A stretch of 64,000 nucleotides of DNA from Eucommia ulmoides (GCA_016647705.1 CM028335.1:2604001-2668000), one strand, 5' to 3'. Positions 34,951 to 46,501 are shown, counted from the first letter of the stretch. Made by a program: numbers and translations. The notes: generated by a model from the sequence alone, not told the origin.

Positions 34951-35460
34951 CCTTCAAATAGTGTGGAGATATGGTCAGAAGTCTCGTTCGTGCACCTTGA
35001 TCGAACGTTTCCAGAACCCGGGCTTCCAAGCAAAATTTCCCTTAATTACTCTTGCTCTCTCTTCTTATAAGCATATGTTAGTGCTTTATTAGTGTTGTTT
35101 TGTTCTTGTGCTTGCTGTTGTATTTGTACAAGGGGCATATGGGTGCCTTAGAGGGTGTGTGTTGTTTTCGTTGTTGTCCTCGTCCCCTTGTCACCATCCC
35201 CTGTTGGTGATCTCAGGGGCGCATCAGTGGGACGTAACCAGTACTGTGGGTGGTGTGGTAGAAGATGTATAGTTCCGCCCAGGGGGGGAGGGGGGTTTGA
35301 TGTTAGTTGTGGCTTCTAGGGTCCTTTGGTGTGAGGCAATTAGTGTTGTTTGTGTTGTATTTTGGTGGTTGGGGTTGCGGGCTACACGATAGTTCTTGAT
35401 ATGTAGTAAGGGAGACCCTTCCTCTTATTAATATAATTTACTTACCAAAAAAAAAAAAAA
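34951..35460 (+). mobile_element. 5'-truncated LINE, 3' end only
   Basis: A GT-rich 3' UTR-like block ends CTTATTAATATAATTTACTT ACC and an A-tail of 15 (about 35446-35460), as is usual for plant L1-type elements. ATCACCC precedes it (34944-34950) and follows the tail (35461-35467). With one mismatch the repeat extends to about 11 bp. No reverse-transcriptase sequence is included. Confidence 0.55.
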
Positions 35461-35467
35461 ATCACCC

Positions 35468-36565
35468 GCTTCTGCTCTTGACTAAAATGAGAAACTCGCA
35501 TTTTAGTTTTAAAAAAAAAAAAAAAAAACTTAATTTTTTTTTTAATTTAAATTTAATATTTCAAGATAAAACTAATATTTCTCTATGTAGTTACCTCTCT
35601 TTTTCTCTCTTCTTCTATTTTTTCTATTCTTTTTTAATAAATCTAAAATAAAATTAAAATTAAGATAAATGCCATTCGTAACATATTCCGTTAAGTTTAA
35701 CAAATAAATAAAAATAATAATTTTCTAATTTATTATCAGTAGAAAGGAGTAAAGTTTAGGTTTTTAAAATATATGGAACAAAGCGAAACAACATCAAAGT
35801 ACAAGGGGATAAAAGAAAATTAACCCAAAATATTTAATTCAGTATATGTTGACCAAATTAGATGCAATTTTTTCTTGTTTTCTTGTTTATCTTAAATTTA
35901 TTTACCAATTAATGTTTTAGGTGATAGTATAAGGTACAACTAATCTATACATAAAGTAATTGCATTAACTTTAATAGCATGCAGTGATTTTAGATTTAAA
36001 TTCAAATTTTAATTATGAGAGTATTCTTCAGAAAAATCGAATCTTAGTTGACAAAAAAAAGAAACACTTCTCCTTATCAACCGGACTAACACATCCCGGA
36101 TAATATCACACATTTGATTTGGTCTTCCCTATATTTATTTATCCATATGGGTTTTTGGTTGAGTGGTGGGGATAAAGCTTTTTGCTAAATTTAGTAAATA
36201 AATAAATAAATAAATTTAAAAAAAAAAAAAAAACTAAAATAATTTCATCCACATCAACAAATATCCAAATAACAAAGTGGGACCCATTTACCCTTATTTT
36301 CTGCTATCTAAAAATAGTAAATATTTATCATTTTGGGGAAGGTTTGTTTGAGGCACAATGAATGCATGTTGGATTCCTCTAAGTCCTGTTTGGCTTCACC
36401 ATTTATTCCCATCTTTCCATTTATCTTTTCTTGCTTTAACCTTTTCGAGTAATAGTTTTTTTTTTTATACAAATTTATTGTAAAACCCAATAGTTTAAAA
36501 TTTTAATATATATGTGCGCGCGCGCGTTTAAAGTACGTTTTTTTGTACAATAATTTTTTTCATTT
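35468..36565. other. AT-rich intergenic DNA
   Basis: No gene. It contains poly-A runs and a short (GC)n run at 36513-36525. Confidence 0.4.
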
Positions 36566-36700
36566 TATACTGACAAAACTCGTTCTGAAAATAGGGATAA
36601 TTTTCAATTTGTACTGACAAAACTCGTCTTGGAAATAGGGATAATTGTTATTTTATACCGACAAAACTCGTCCTGAAAATAGGGATAATTGTCATTTTAT
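36566..36700 (+). repeat. Three tandem 44-bp repeats
   Basis: The phrase TACTGACAAAACTCGTCTTG with GAAATAGGGATAATT starts at about 36568, 36612 and 36656. It lies against the left end of a family-A MITE. Confidence 0.8.
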
Positions 36701-36709
36701 CACTTGTCC

Positions 36710-37225
36710 TGGGATTTTGACACTTCGTACTTCTGAAGTTTGTTCAAAATCTCAATTTGGTCCTAGTGATTTTAATTTAAACCTATAACACCTTAAAATT
36801 TCATAGTCATCCCAATACAATACAAATTATTATCCACATTCTAATTTTGGACATAAAATTAGTCATTTTTTGGCGCATATGACTGTTTTTAAAGGACAAT
36901 ATGGATATTTTCAACCACATTTTTTCTCCACCCTCTAAAATACTCAGTATGTATGTATATGTGTGTGTTGTGTGCGTGCGCGCACACATGTATATATATA
37001 TATAGTTTTTTTTTTATTGCAAATTTGTGAAGGGTAAAGAGGAGAAAACGTTCATTAATGTCTTCTTAAAAATAGTTGGACATATGACTGGTGACGGTTT
37101 GCCATCCAAAATGAAATGTGATCATTACGAATCTTCAGGGTGTGATGTGTTCAATTTGAAACTACAACCACCAAAATGAAAAATGGTCAAACTTCAGTCA
37201 GGGTGTGAAAAGTGTGACAATCCCT
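36710..37225. mobile_element. MITE family A, diverged copy
   Basis: Starts GGGATTTTGACACTTCG and ends AAAGTGTGACAATCCC. The internal order is the same as in copies 1 and 2. A (GT)n/(GC)n tract lies near 36955-36990. No clear target repeat. Confidence 0.6.
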
Positions 37226-37402
37226 GACAATAAGATTCCTTGTTTGTTTGAAAAAAAAAATTGTTTTAAGTTGATTTTTTATTTTATAAAAATAAATAAA
37301 AAATAGAAAATATTGGTCTTATGTGTTCTATAAATGCAATTATTGTGAAAATAACATTCAGAACTTGAAAAAAAAAAAAGAATTTTATTGAACAATTCAT
37401 GT

Positions 37403-37758
37403 GTTAGGAAGTTCCAACTTAAAACCATATGGTACTAAGTGGAGTAATTTCTTTGATTTATATAGTGGCTTGGGAACTCTCAGATAAGCGATGTGAGATA
37501 GAAATCTAATACCCGCCCTTCAGTGTAACCCCCGGTTTGCATGAATGATTTAATTACGAGAGAATGATGAGAAATGTGCAACCCTCGGCTTGCGCGGATG
37601 ATTTGACTACGAGGAAATGAGAGACCTATAACCTTGGTTATGATATTATGTTAGGAAGTTCCAATTTAAAATCATATGGTACTAAGTAGAGTAACTTCTT
37701 TGATTTATACAGTGACTTGAGAACTCTCAGATGAGCGATGTGAGATAGGAATCTAACA
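37403..37758. repeat. Family-C repeat with ~107-bp direct repeats
   Basis: GTTAGGAAGTTCCAACTTAA ... GATGTGAGATAGAAATCTAA at 37403-37511 recurs at 37650-37758 with about 90% identity. Between them are two units with GGTTTGCATGAATGATTT / GGCTTGCGCGGATGATTT. A relative lies inverted at 30830-31075. Confidence 0.7.
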
Positions 37759-39562
37759 TCATGAAATTAAATTTTTAACTCAAACGGTCCACGTGCTGCA
37801 GTAATATTCTCAGGAATCAAAAGAATTTGCAGTAGTTTTTATAACGTATACTGACTTTTGAACTTTTGATAGTAACGAAAAAATTATTGTAACCCGTGAA
37901 CTATAATGTGCTAAAAACTTTAATTTTTGTGGAAAAAAAAAATACTAGGAAGAAAATTAACATAGAAAAAATTTCATCTAGATTGGTCAAGAAAGTAGCT
38001 TGTGTTTAAAAGGGTGGGTTAGTAAAATTTGACTAAAGAGTCTCTTAATAATAATATTAATTAGGGAAATAAGTGCACCATTTATTGTAAATTGACTCAA
38101 GTGGGCTAAATGGTCAAAGGGCATATTTGGAAATTTAACTTTTTGTTTTTTTGTAATTTTCACTAATTGAAATTTTCACTTGTGTGGTATCTTTCTCATT
38201 TCTTTTGTTCACATTGGCTTGAAATAAAAAATTTATCGGGTCAAAATATAATGTTCGGAGACAATATTATCCTTTATAAAATTTTGGAACTGGTTACAAT
38301 GTATGCGTTGAACATTTACAGCGGTGGATTTAGTTTGCCATGAAAGACGATCGTGATTTGTGGATAAGTTAACGTAAATTTATGAATTCTAAAAACATGA
38401 TACATTTAATAGATTTTTGCACCTTTCAAAAATGGATTTTCGTGACAAAATTTCTAACCCGGTGTACAGAGAATGGAAAACCGTGAAATGACTTGTTAAA
38501 CAAATGGTTGGTGCTTCGGTGGGATCATTGTAATGGATTTGAGATTATGTCTCGTACTGCTTAAGCCTTTTGCTTCCTCTTGTGCAGGCGTGTCTCGTCA
38601 AAGGAAATCATGATTTGATTCCATGATATGTAGAGTTCATGTCATGCAATTTTCATTGCATCGAGTGTCGTCTTTTTGTTGAATTTATAGTTTCGTTAGA
38701 ATATTGGCGATCAATGTCAATGGGTGGACACATGGAGCTACATAGAATATTTGGGTTATGGTGAGTCTCGTTCAATGGAGATGCCCCATTTCTTTGGATT
38801 TTTGCCAATTTTTGCAGTGTTGTAGAGTCCAAGAATGCAAATGATTACTTTTTGTCAAAGTTGGCAACGTCTACTGTCAAATTCGATAGTGTTCTGAGTT
38901 GAATTTAGGGGTGTTTTAGAAATATTTTAGGAGTCCTCGCAGTTATGGAGACCTTCCAACAGATCAGAAGCAACATCATGTATCGTGGAGAGTTTTGTTG
39001 TACATGATTTGAAAAGATTCAGTGTAGGAGTTGCCCAGACTGATGATTTCCATGCTTGACACGTGGGTGATTTTCTTCAAAAATACAGACGGAGTGAACG
39101 ATTTTTACTCACTTAACACGTTATAGATACTTCAGGATTTAACGTGTTCAAATTGAAAGAACAGGGATTAAAGTGAAATTTTCGAATCATCGATTGAATT
39201 TTTGTCTTTGATCGAAGGGTTAAAGAGTTATTTCCGTTTAAACCCTCAAAACAACAAAAAATTTGCATACATTGAACATTTAATTTTTACTGCTCGAGAG
39301 GGTATTTCGGTCACTTCCGGTCTAGCCCTTGAGGATTTGAAATTAATAAAAAATGAAAATTATAATAAATGTGACCCCAACATTGAGGACCATAAAAAGC
39401 TCATTCTAATCTTTGGGCTGCTGGGATTTTTTTATTGGGCCAGGCCCAGTCCAAAATTATATAGATTTTTGGGCCTCAATATTGAAGATTGGGTTTGTAT
39501 AAGGCTTGGTTAGCCCCCAACAAAATTAAACCTTGGTTAAAAAACTAAAGGCGGCGGTTTAG
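37759..39562. other. Intergenic, unclassified
   Basis: No supported gene. The stretch 38280-39000 is less AT-rich and may be an old transposon body. About 39040-39190 resembles the 3' part of the family-A-like block at 9780-9960. The ORF at 39202-39513 shows no family resemblance. Confidence 0.35.
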
Positions 39563-40211
39563 GCCCGTTTGGTTAGTGTTCCCAACCCAACCCAACCCAA
39601 CCCAAAAATTCAGAGATTGATTGTTGGGAACGCGTTTGGCAACGCACAAAACCCAACTCAATCCAACCCAAGAAATAGGAATTGATTCTCAAAATCCTAA
39701 AGAAACCAGAAACAAAAAAAGTTGTTTCTTTTTGTGCCCAAAAACTCAACCTAAAATTCTCAACTTCCGACTTCATCTGCCGGCCGTCCACCACCACCCG
39801 CCGCCGCCGGCTACCGTCCGGCGACCATCGCCGGCCGGCGACCGACCACCGTCTCCGGCCACCTCCGGCGACCTTCCGCTGCCAGTGGTTACCTCCGGTG
39901 ACCATCGCCGGCCGCCGCCTCCGCCGTCCGGCGATCGTCCGCCGTCTCCGGCGACCGTCGCCGGCCACCTCCGCCGCCGCCGCCGGCCGTCCGGCCACCT
40001 TGCCGCCACCGTCTGGCCGCCACCAAACAAAAAAAAAAATTAAAAAAAAAAAAAATAGTTTTAGGATAAAATCGTTACCAAACACATTCTGTTCTCAGTA
40101 TAAAACAAAAATTGTCGTTACCAAACATAATTTTATTCCCAAAATTCTCAACTCAACCCAACCCATTCCAGTTGGGTTCAAAAAAGTGGGAACACTAACC
40201 AAACGCCACCT
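39563..40211. mobile_element. MITE family G, copy 2, inverted
   Basis: The left end CCGTTTGGTTAGTGTTCCCA and right end GGGAACACTAACCAAACG are inverted. The whole is the reverse complement of copy 1 at 19046-19645. The core (about 39776-40022) is very GC-rich (CCGCCGCCGG words), giving Pro/Arg/Gly-rich false ORFs in several frames. Confidence 0.7.
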
Positions 40212-41056
40212 TAGGGATCGTAATTCAATCCAAACCGACGAGTAACCGACATAAAGTGAATCAAATGGTTCAATTTTGAAATCAATTTATATACAAGGTT
40301 ACTGTTTGGGTTCCAAAATTGAAAAGCGAAACGGTTTTTGTTTTGATTTTGGGATAATAACTCAAAAATAGTCACCTGCTTCTCACGTTCCGCGAATAGC
40401 CGGGATATTGAGGAATCTCTAGAAAGGCATTTGGGGAATCGGTCTGATTCTATCTCTGTTCGTTCCGTTTGAAGAAATGAAGGATCCCGAAGAATCGATC
40501 TTTCTTTTCGTTGCTCTCTTTGATTGATCAATGTGTGATATTCCGAATCCTCATTACTAATGGAATCCAAAGGATCTCTGGATTGATCAGAAGATCCTTT
40601 CAATTGGCTAGACTCCGTGAAACTAGATCTTGTGGAATCATATTGAATATTTGACGATACATTCCGTACCTTGCTATATTTTATATACCCTCACTTTTCT
40701 ATTTTTTATATTTTGACCCCTAGTGTGTGTGTGTGTATATATATATGTTATAGGGTTAATTAGGTTAATTTTAGATTTTTTTTTAATTTTTTTGGGTAAT
40801 TTAAGTTTGTTTTTGTTTATATATAAACAACAATGATTCACGGTTTCACAGTTTTGATTTTGTATAGAATTAAATAACCTTATTGGTTTCGCGGTTTTGA
40901 TTTTGATTTTATATAAAATTAAACAGCTTAGTTTTAATACTGTTTTTTTTAAAAACGGTGATTTTTGTTTTGGGTTCGGGTTTTTGGTATATGCCTATCG
41001 GTTTTGATTTTGATTTCTAGTAAAAGTGGCCGAAAACCAAACCTTCGCCATCCCTA
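40212..41056. mobile_element. hAT-like MITE carrying a plastid DNA insert
   Basis: The ends TAGGGATCG and CGCCATCCCTA are inverted. The body is rich in CGGTTTTTGTTTTGATTTTG words. The plastid fragment at 40376-40675 sits inside it. An 8-bp duplication could not be confirmed because other elements abut both ends. Confidence 0.45.
40376..40675 (-). pseudogene. ycf2: Nuclear plastid DNA fragment: part of ycf2
   Basis: Minus-strand translation gives [18 protein letters not shown], then [19 protein letters not shown], then [14 protein letters not shown] and [18 protein letters not shown]. This is the N-terminal part of plastid Ycf2 in the correct order. Similarity ends abruptly on both sides (CTTCTCACGTTCC side at 40376 and CCTTGCT side at 40675), so the insert is about 300 bp. 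Small changes relative to the remembered plastid sequence (for example [11 protein letters not shown] in place of QREIQQLKERSIL) suggest it is not brand new. It cannot encode a functional Ycf2, a protein of some 2,000 residues. Confidence 0.9.
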
Positions 41057-41058
41057 CT

Positions 41059-42330
41059 GTTAGACCCTAACAATACTGGAGGACCAAATAGCACCGACTT
41101 GGTGCGATTTGCTACCGGATATGGTGCATGCGGCACGGATGAGGTCGTTAGCAAAGAGGGCACCAACTTGGAGCTTGTCGATGGGCAGAGGCGTTGTGGC
41201 ACAACACCGGTGGGTGTTGGGCAGTGTGGAAGATCTCGATGCGATACTGAGGTCAAATGGTGCAACGTAGGTGCAACACTACGTTGTAAACGGTGTCATG
41301 AACGTGGTAACATGCGTTGGAAGAGCGGGGAGGCGTTGGACCAAGCTGTTGGGCAGACGTTGGCAAAATGGTGTGCTGTTGGGCAACCCGGACGCACGTT
41401 GGCGGCGTTGGCAGAGTTTGCTGGTAATGGGGGTTGTCGTGGGGAGTCACGGGACCAAAGGAAGACCTCGGTGCAGTACCAAGGCAAAATGGTGCAATAG
41501 AGGCACAACGATACGTGGTAAACAGTGTCATGTGTGCGGCATAGCCGACTGTTGGGAACGACGGTGCATTTTGGTGCGAAAAATGCATACGATGTTTGGA
41601 CGTCGTTGGGCGCAACGATGTAACAAAACAAAAGGTATGCACAATGCTACATTGTGGGCAAAGTCATGTAGGAGCATGGCGCACCGTTGGGCTGCGGTGC
41701 ATTCTGGTGCGGAAATAGCACACGAAACGTTGGAAGTCGTTGGGCGCAACGATGCATTCCGGCCATACAACGACATGGTAAAACGTTGGTGAACGTGGGT
41801 TGAATATGGGACGAGACGGCAACAGGCAAATGTTGGGACGGTGCAAAAACGCTGGAAGAATGCTGAGCTTGTGAGCTGATGGACTGGTGGTTTTCAAACA
41901 TGTGTAGGGCATGTGTGAGCAGTTCTGGGCAGTTCTTGGGCGGTTTTGGTTGGTTTTAAGACAGGAAAACCAACTTCTGCAGTGCTGACATGTGTCGAGA
42001 CAGGTGTCGGTAGCCTGCCTATGCAGTTGGGACTGTCAACTGTTGTCTCCTCCTATAAATACTGTTATTTTAGTCTGTTTTTGGGTGCTGAATGTATTCC
42101 TGCGGATTTTACAGATTAAGTGTTGTAATTGATTCCTTGTAACCAGAGTTTATTAATACAAGATTGGGTTTTCCCGTAATATGTGTGTGTACCGTTGCGT
42201 GGGTGTGTTTCGGGTAGTGTTTTGGTGTATTCCCGTTGTATTTTGTTACATGAACGTGTGTGTTTACAATCTGTCGGTGTATTTCCGTTGTGAGGCAGTG
42301 CATTCACAAGGGCTGCTGGTTGTCAGTACA
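41059..42330 (+). mobile_element. Probable LTR fossil, ~1.27 kb
   Basis: Begins TGTTAGACCCTAACAATA, has a TATA-like CCTATAAATACTG near 42052, and ends in a GT-rich stretch near TCAGTACAACT. Its 5' part repeats GTTGGGCGCAACGATG- and GGCAAAATGGTGCAA-type words. This is how a copia-type LTR is laid out, but I could not find a matching target duplication or second LTR. Several overlapping ORFs on both strands here show no protein family. Confidence 0.45.
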
Positions 42331-42387
42331 ACTAGACCATCACTCGTTTGCAAATTTTGCGGTGAAAATTTCGACCCTGTGACACTA

Positions 42388-42520
42388 CCATGGTTAGTGT
42401 TTCTATTTCAACTAAATTCAACCCAAAAATTATAAGATTGATTTTTGGACACACGTTTGACAAACATAAAATTTAACTCAAAAAATAAAAATTAATTCTC
42501 AAAACCTTAAATAAATAATT
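42388..42520. mobile_element. Family-G MITE remnant
   Basis: GGTTAGTGTTTCTATTTCAA followed by AAATTCAACCCAAAAATT is the left-end pattern of family G, without the GC-rich core. Confidence 0.4.
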
Positions 42521-42529
42521 GTCAAGGAC

Positions 42530-42867
42530 GCGCTTGGCATTAAGTGGATGTTTAACGAGAGAATCAATTCCATCGCAATCGTTGCCTGTTCGTCTTCTCT
42601 CGTACAAGCTCTCTCGTCTTCTCTCCATCCAAGCAGCGAAGCATGAAATCGAACATGCCCCTGAATCTCCGGTGCAGACCTGCAACAATGGCGGCGTTGC
42701 TCTCTTGGGTCTGCAACAGAAGCTTCACCCTCTCGCCCTGTGGAAATTCATCAGCCAATCCGACGGCGCCGGTGAACTTCTTCTCGATTTGGGTCTCTTC
42801 GAATTTGACTTCATGCTCTCCTCTCCTCCACCTTCATCCTCGCCAACCATCCTCACTCCTCTCCGTC

Positions 42868-42870
<3 letters not shown>
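42530..42870 (-). pseudogene. Unidentified gene fragment
   Basis: The minus strand holds a GC-balanced reading frame that looks like real protein: VKFEETQIEKKFTGAVGLAD, then EFPQGERVKLLLQTQESNAA, then IVAGLHRRFRGMFDFMLRCL, ending near 42564. The natural upstream ATG (MVGEDEGGGEES, near 42868) is in another frame, so the fragment appears to carry one frameshift just after that start. (CT)n(TA)n sequence lies immediately upstream, as in leaders of other genes here. I do not recognise the family. It could be a decayed gene, a retrocopy, or a host fragment captured by a transposon. Confidence 0.4.
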
Positions 42871-42904
<34 letters not shown>

Positions 42905-43104
42905 ATCGAAATATGGTTTTGGTTCTTTGATTATTCAAAGAAAACCCAAGTTATTGAAAATTGAAATTTGGGTTTCTTGATTTGTGTTTATGAGGTCATG
43001 TGCGAAAAAGGGAATTTCAAGGTGGGCGGTTCAATTTTCAGGCAAGTAGTTGATTAGCAAGGAGAGTTCTTTCCCTAATAAATATAATTTTTTTAAAAAA
43101 AATT

Positions 43105-44515
43105 ACTGACAAAGCACGTCTTTAAATTTATTTATGGGACACACATATCCCGGTATTTTAAACACTGAATGGTTTATTTTTATTTTTTTAAATTACATGA
43201 TCCCTACGATGTGAACGCCGGGACCATATTTTTTTTTTTTTAAACTTTTCAGGTGACCATTACACAGCCCACAGAGAGAGGGGGAGAAAGAGAGGCAATG
43301 ATCACACAAATTCAAGAATTTTTTTTTGACACTTTATACCCCTAAAATTTGATTGTTATTAATAAATGATTTTTGACAAAAAAATTTACACTTTATTAAT
43401 AAAGGATTTTTGACACTTTATTTTTATTTTATTATTTATTTAATTCAAGCAATAAAAAAAATTTATGAAAATATTTACTTTATTATTTATTATATCATAA
43501 AAATTCTTTTTACCAAATTAAATTTTTAGTCGACCGAATGAGACATCCTGTCGATCAAATTCAATTTGGTCGACTAAATATTGAATTTCGTCAACCGAAT
43601 AGGATATCCTGTCGACCAATATAATTTTGAAAGACCAAATTCAATTCAAGTAATAAAGAATTTTCATGGAAATATTTACTTTATTATTTATTATATCATG
43701 AAAATTCTTTTTATTAAATTGAGTTTTTGGTCAACCGAATGCGATATCCTGTCGACCGAATTGAATTTTTGGTCGGCCAAATTGAATTTGACTGACATGA
43801 TGTCCCATTCGGTCGACCAAAAATTTAATTCAGTCGACCCAAAATTGAATTTGGTCGACAAGATATCTCATTTGGTCGATCAAAAATTCAATTCGGTCTA
43901 CCAAAAATTCAATTTGGTTGACAGGATGTCTCATTTGGTCGACCAAAAATTTAATTCGGTCGACCAATTTGGTCGACAGGATGTTCCATTCGGTCAACCA
44001 AAAATTTAATTCGATCGACCAATTTGGTCGACAGGATGTTCCATTCGGTCAACCAAAAATAGAATTTGGTCGACAAGATGCCCCATTTGGTCGACCAAAA
44101 ATTTAATTTGGTAAAAAGAATTTTCATGATATAATAAATAATAAAATAAATATTTTCATAAAAATTCTTTATTACTTGAATTAAATAAATAATAAAATAA
44201 AAATAAAGTGTAAAAAATCCTTTACTAATAAAGTGTAAAAAAATTTGTCAAAACTCATTTATTAATAACAATCAAATTTTAGGAGTGTAAAGTGTCAAAA
44301 AAATATTCTTGAATTTATGTGATCATTACCTCTCTCTCTCTCTCTCGTTTGTGTAATGGTCACCTGAAAAGTGTAAAAAAAAAAAAAAAAACATATGGTC
44401 CCAGCGTTCACAGCACCGGGACCACGCAATTTTAAAAAATAAAATAAAATCATTAATCTCGATGTTCGTAACACCGGGTTACATGTGTCCTGTAAATAAG
44501 TTTTAAAGACGCCCT
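43105..44515. mobile_element. 1.4-kb fold-back element with GTCGAC-rich centre
   Basis: Left arm (about 43105-43520) and right arm (about 44108-44515) are inverted copies of ~400 bp. They share, for example, GTCTTTAAATTTATTTATGG, GAACGCCGGGACCATAT, TTCAGGTGACCATTACAC and TTTGACACTTTATACCCCTA with their complements. The centre (43520-44107) is an array of ~21-bp units. Part of the left arm (about 43445-43545) is repeated at 43640-43770. The arms include a family-A-like TTTGACACTTTATACCCC end. Confidence 0.75.
43520..44107. repeat. GTCGAC-rich minisatellite
   Basis: Units of the type TTTGGTCGACCAAAAATT and GGTCGACAGGATGTCCCATT alternate. The 8-bp palindrome GGTCGACC recurs, alongside degenerate forms. 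The 142-codon + strand frame through it is a repeat artefact. Confidence 0.8.
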
Positions 44516-45165
44516 TAATTATACCTGAATTCGTTTTTACTATTTTGCTATTTTGTCCTCATATATTACAAAAATAAATTATTAAAGATATAATTATAAT
44601 TTTGATATCCAAAACCATTTTTTTCCCAAATTTGGGGAGACAAGCATTTTTCTCCCAAATTTGGGGAGAAAAAACTTGTCTCGAAATTTATGTTTTATCC
44701 TTCCCATTTTTATTCCCCTTTCATTTTCCTTACATACCAAACACAAATTTTTTTCATTTTCCATTTTTCTTCAATTTTCCATTCATACCAAACACACCCT
44801 AAAACCAAATCGCACTTACCATGGGGGCTATATTGGCTAATTTAACTCCAAAATGTCTAATTACACACCTGAACAGTCAGGTTTGCAACTCTAGTTAATT
44901 AGGCTCTATTCGGATAACTTTATTTCTATTTTTATAAATTGAGGAAACAATTTTAAAATTATTAATTACCAAACATTTTGTTTCTAGAAAGAAACAGAAT
45001 TATACGTTACCAAACACGATTCTGTTCCCAGTACAAAACAAAATTATGTCGTTACCAAACGTAATTTTGTTCTAAAAATAAAAAAATAAAAAAAAATCAA
45101 CTCAATTTAACCCCCTATTTCAGTTGGGTTGAGAAAAATGACAACACTAATCAAACGCAAATGGC
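44516..45165. other. Short palindromes and a family-G remnant
   Basis: CCCAAATTTGGGGAGA occurs twice near 44625-44670, in a self-complementary setting. About 44890-45165 ends CAACACTAATCAAACGC and carries GTTACCAAACACGATTCTG words, so it is a coreless family-G relative. Confidence 0.45.
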
Positions 45166-46467
45166 ATTGTTGTGCTATTTCCTATTATAATTAAAATAAA
45201 ATAATGTCTTTTCATTCACTTTTGTACCTTTTAAGTTATAAAATTTGTATTCACATGTTTTTCTTTTGTTTTACTATCTTTTTATAGTTATAAATTAAAG
45301 AATTAATTACTTTATCCCGTGATTTGACTCAATTACACTTTACATTACTTTCATATTTTCACCGTCGCTTATTCCCTGGGAATTCACACTCCAAGCGCAT
45401 CTAACCAACAATTAAACAATTAACAGAATTACGTAAAATGACAGATGTATTCTCATAACCGACCAAATAATTTATTAACCCTTATATTTTAATCTGAACC
45501 ATGAAAACGAAAATACCAGAATGGCATAAAAGTACAATTCGAAAAAAAAACAAAACGTAAGATAATTAGATTTCATATTTTGTTTATTACGATAAAATGT
45601 GTCTAGACCAACGTATGCACATCTCGACTAATCACCTCACTAGATAATCTTAAAAACGCACTCTCCCACATCGACCTGATACATTCATAGTCGATACATT
45701 TAAGATTTAATTTCCGAAGTGCTCTGCAAGAGAATCGAACCCTAGTTGAAAAGAAAATGCGACACCTATCTTTACCAACCGAACTATCACCGAATAGATT
45801 CCATCCGGAACAAGACAAAATTAAAGAGGGCAATAATTAGAGATTGAACAAGCTTGCGTTTAAAAACAGGCAAAATACTCATAATTTTTAAGTTTTTCAG
45901 TTCTCAAAAAGTTGCATAACCACATGTTAGAAACAGGTTTGTTTGTTTTTTTTAACTAATGAGCCAAACACGCCCTTAACTTTTTTTTGTCTGAGGCACA
46001 GCTGTAAAGCATGAATTATATGCATTTAAAGGCCCAGACATACAGACAGACAGTTAATACATCAGAACCAACCAAACATTGGATCCTCCCTTTTCCTGCT
46101 ACTTACACAAACACGTGCCATGTGCGTTATCCCAATACAGTTCACGCACTACAGTAATTTTTTCTAAAAATCTAACATTGCTTTCAAAAATTCAAAAATC
46201 ACTATACACCGTACTACAATTTTTACTTGAATAAATTATAACTTTTATATATTACGATAACTTTAGACTTCTAAAAAAATTATTGTATCGCGTCGACTGC
46301 AAAGTCTAAAATTAACCAAAAACCCCTTCTTCGTTAAGTCCCGTTTGGTTTCATTTACGGAATTGGAGTTTCAAAAATTGAAATTTCTATTTCCAATTCA
46401 GATAAACCAAACACTACCTTAATAAAAAATAATAATAATAATAATAAAGCAGATGCTTTGTCTGAAC

Positions 46468-46468
<1 letters not shown>
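45166..46468. other. Intergenic, no feature
   Basis: AT-rich, with no supported gene. The 76-codon minus-strand ORF at 45603-45833 shows no family resemblance. Confidence 0.4.

Positions 46469-46501
<33 letters not shown>
46469..46501 (+). repeat. Poly-C tract, 33 C
   Basis: 33 consecutive C, the longest G/C homopolymer here, preceded by an (AAT)n run. It can form an i-motif, or G-quadruplexes on the other strand. The length in any assembly is uncertain. Confidence 0.9.

Noticed and set aside
39573-40245. Overlapping Pro/Arg/Gly-rich ORFs on both strands
   Set aside because: They come from the GC-rich core of a family-G MITE and are open in several frames because stop codons are rare in CCG/GGC repeats. 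The same holds for 19215-19640 and 50651-51034.
41017-41912. Cluster of overlapping ORFs of 80-173 codons with His/Cys-rich translations
   Set aside because: They sit in an LTR-like repeat block, occur on both strands and show no conserved family. The Cys/His content reflects repeated TGG/CAC-rich words.
43581-44106. Repetitive ORF with VDQKFNSVD-type units
   Set aside because: Translation of the GTCGAC minisatellite; the reading frame changes with unit length and there is no start context or domain.
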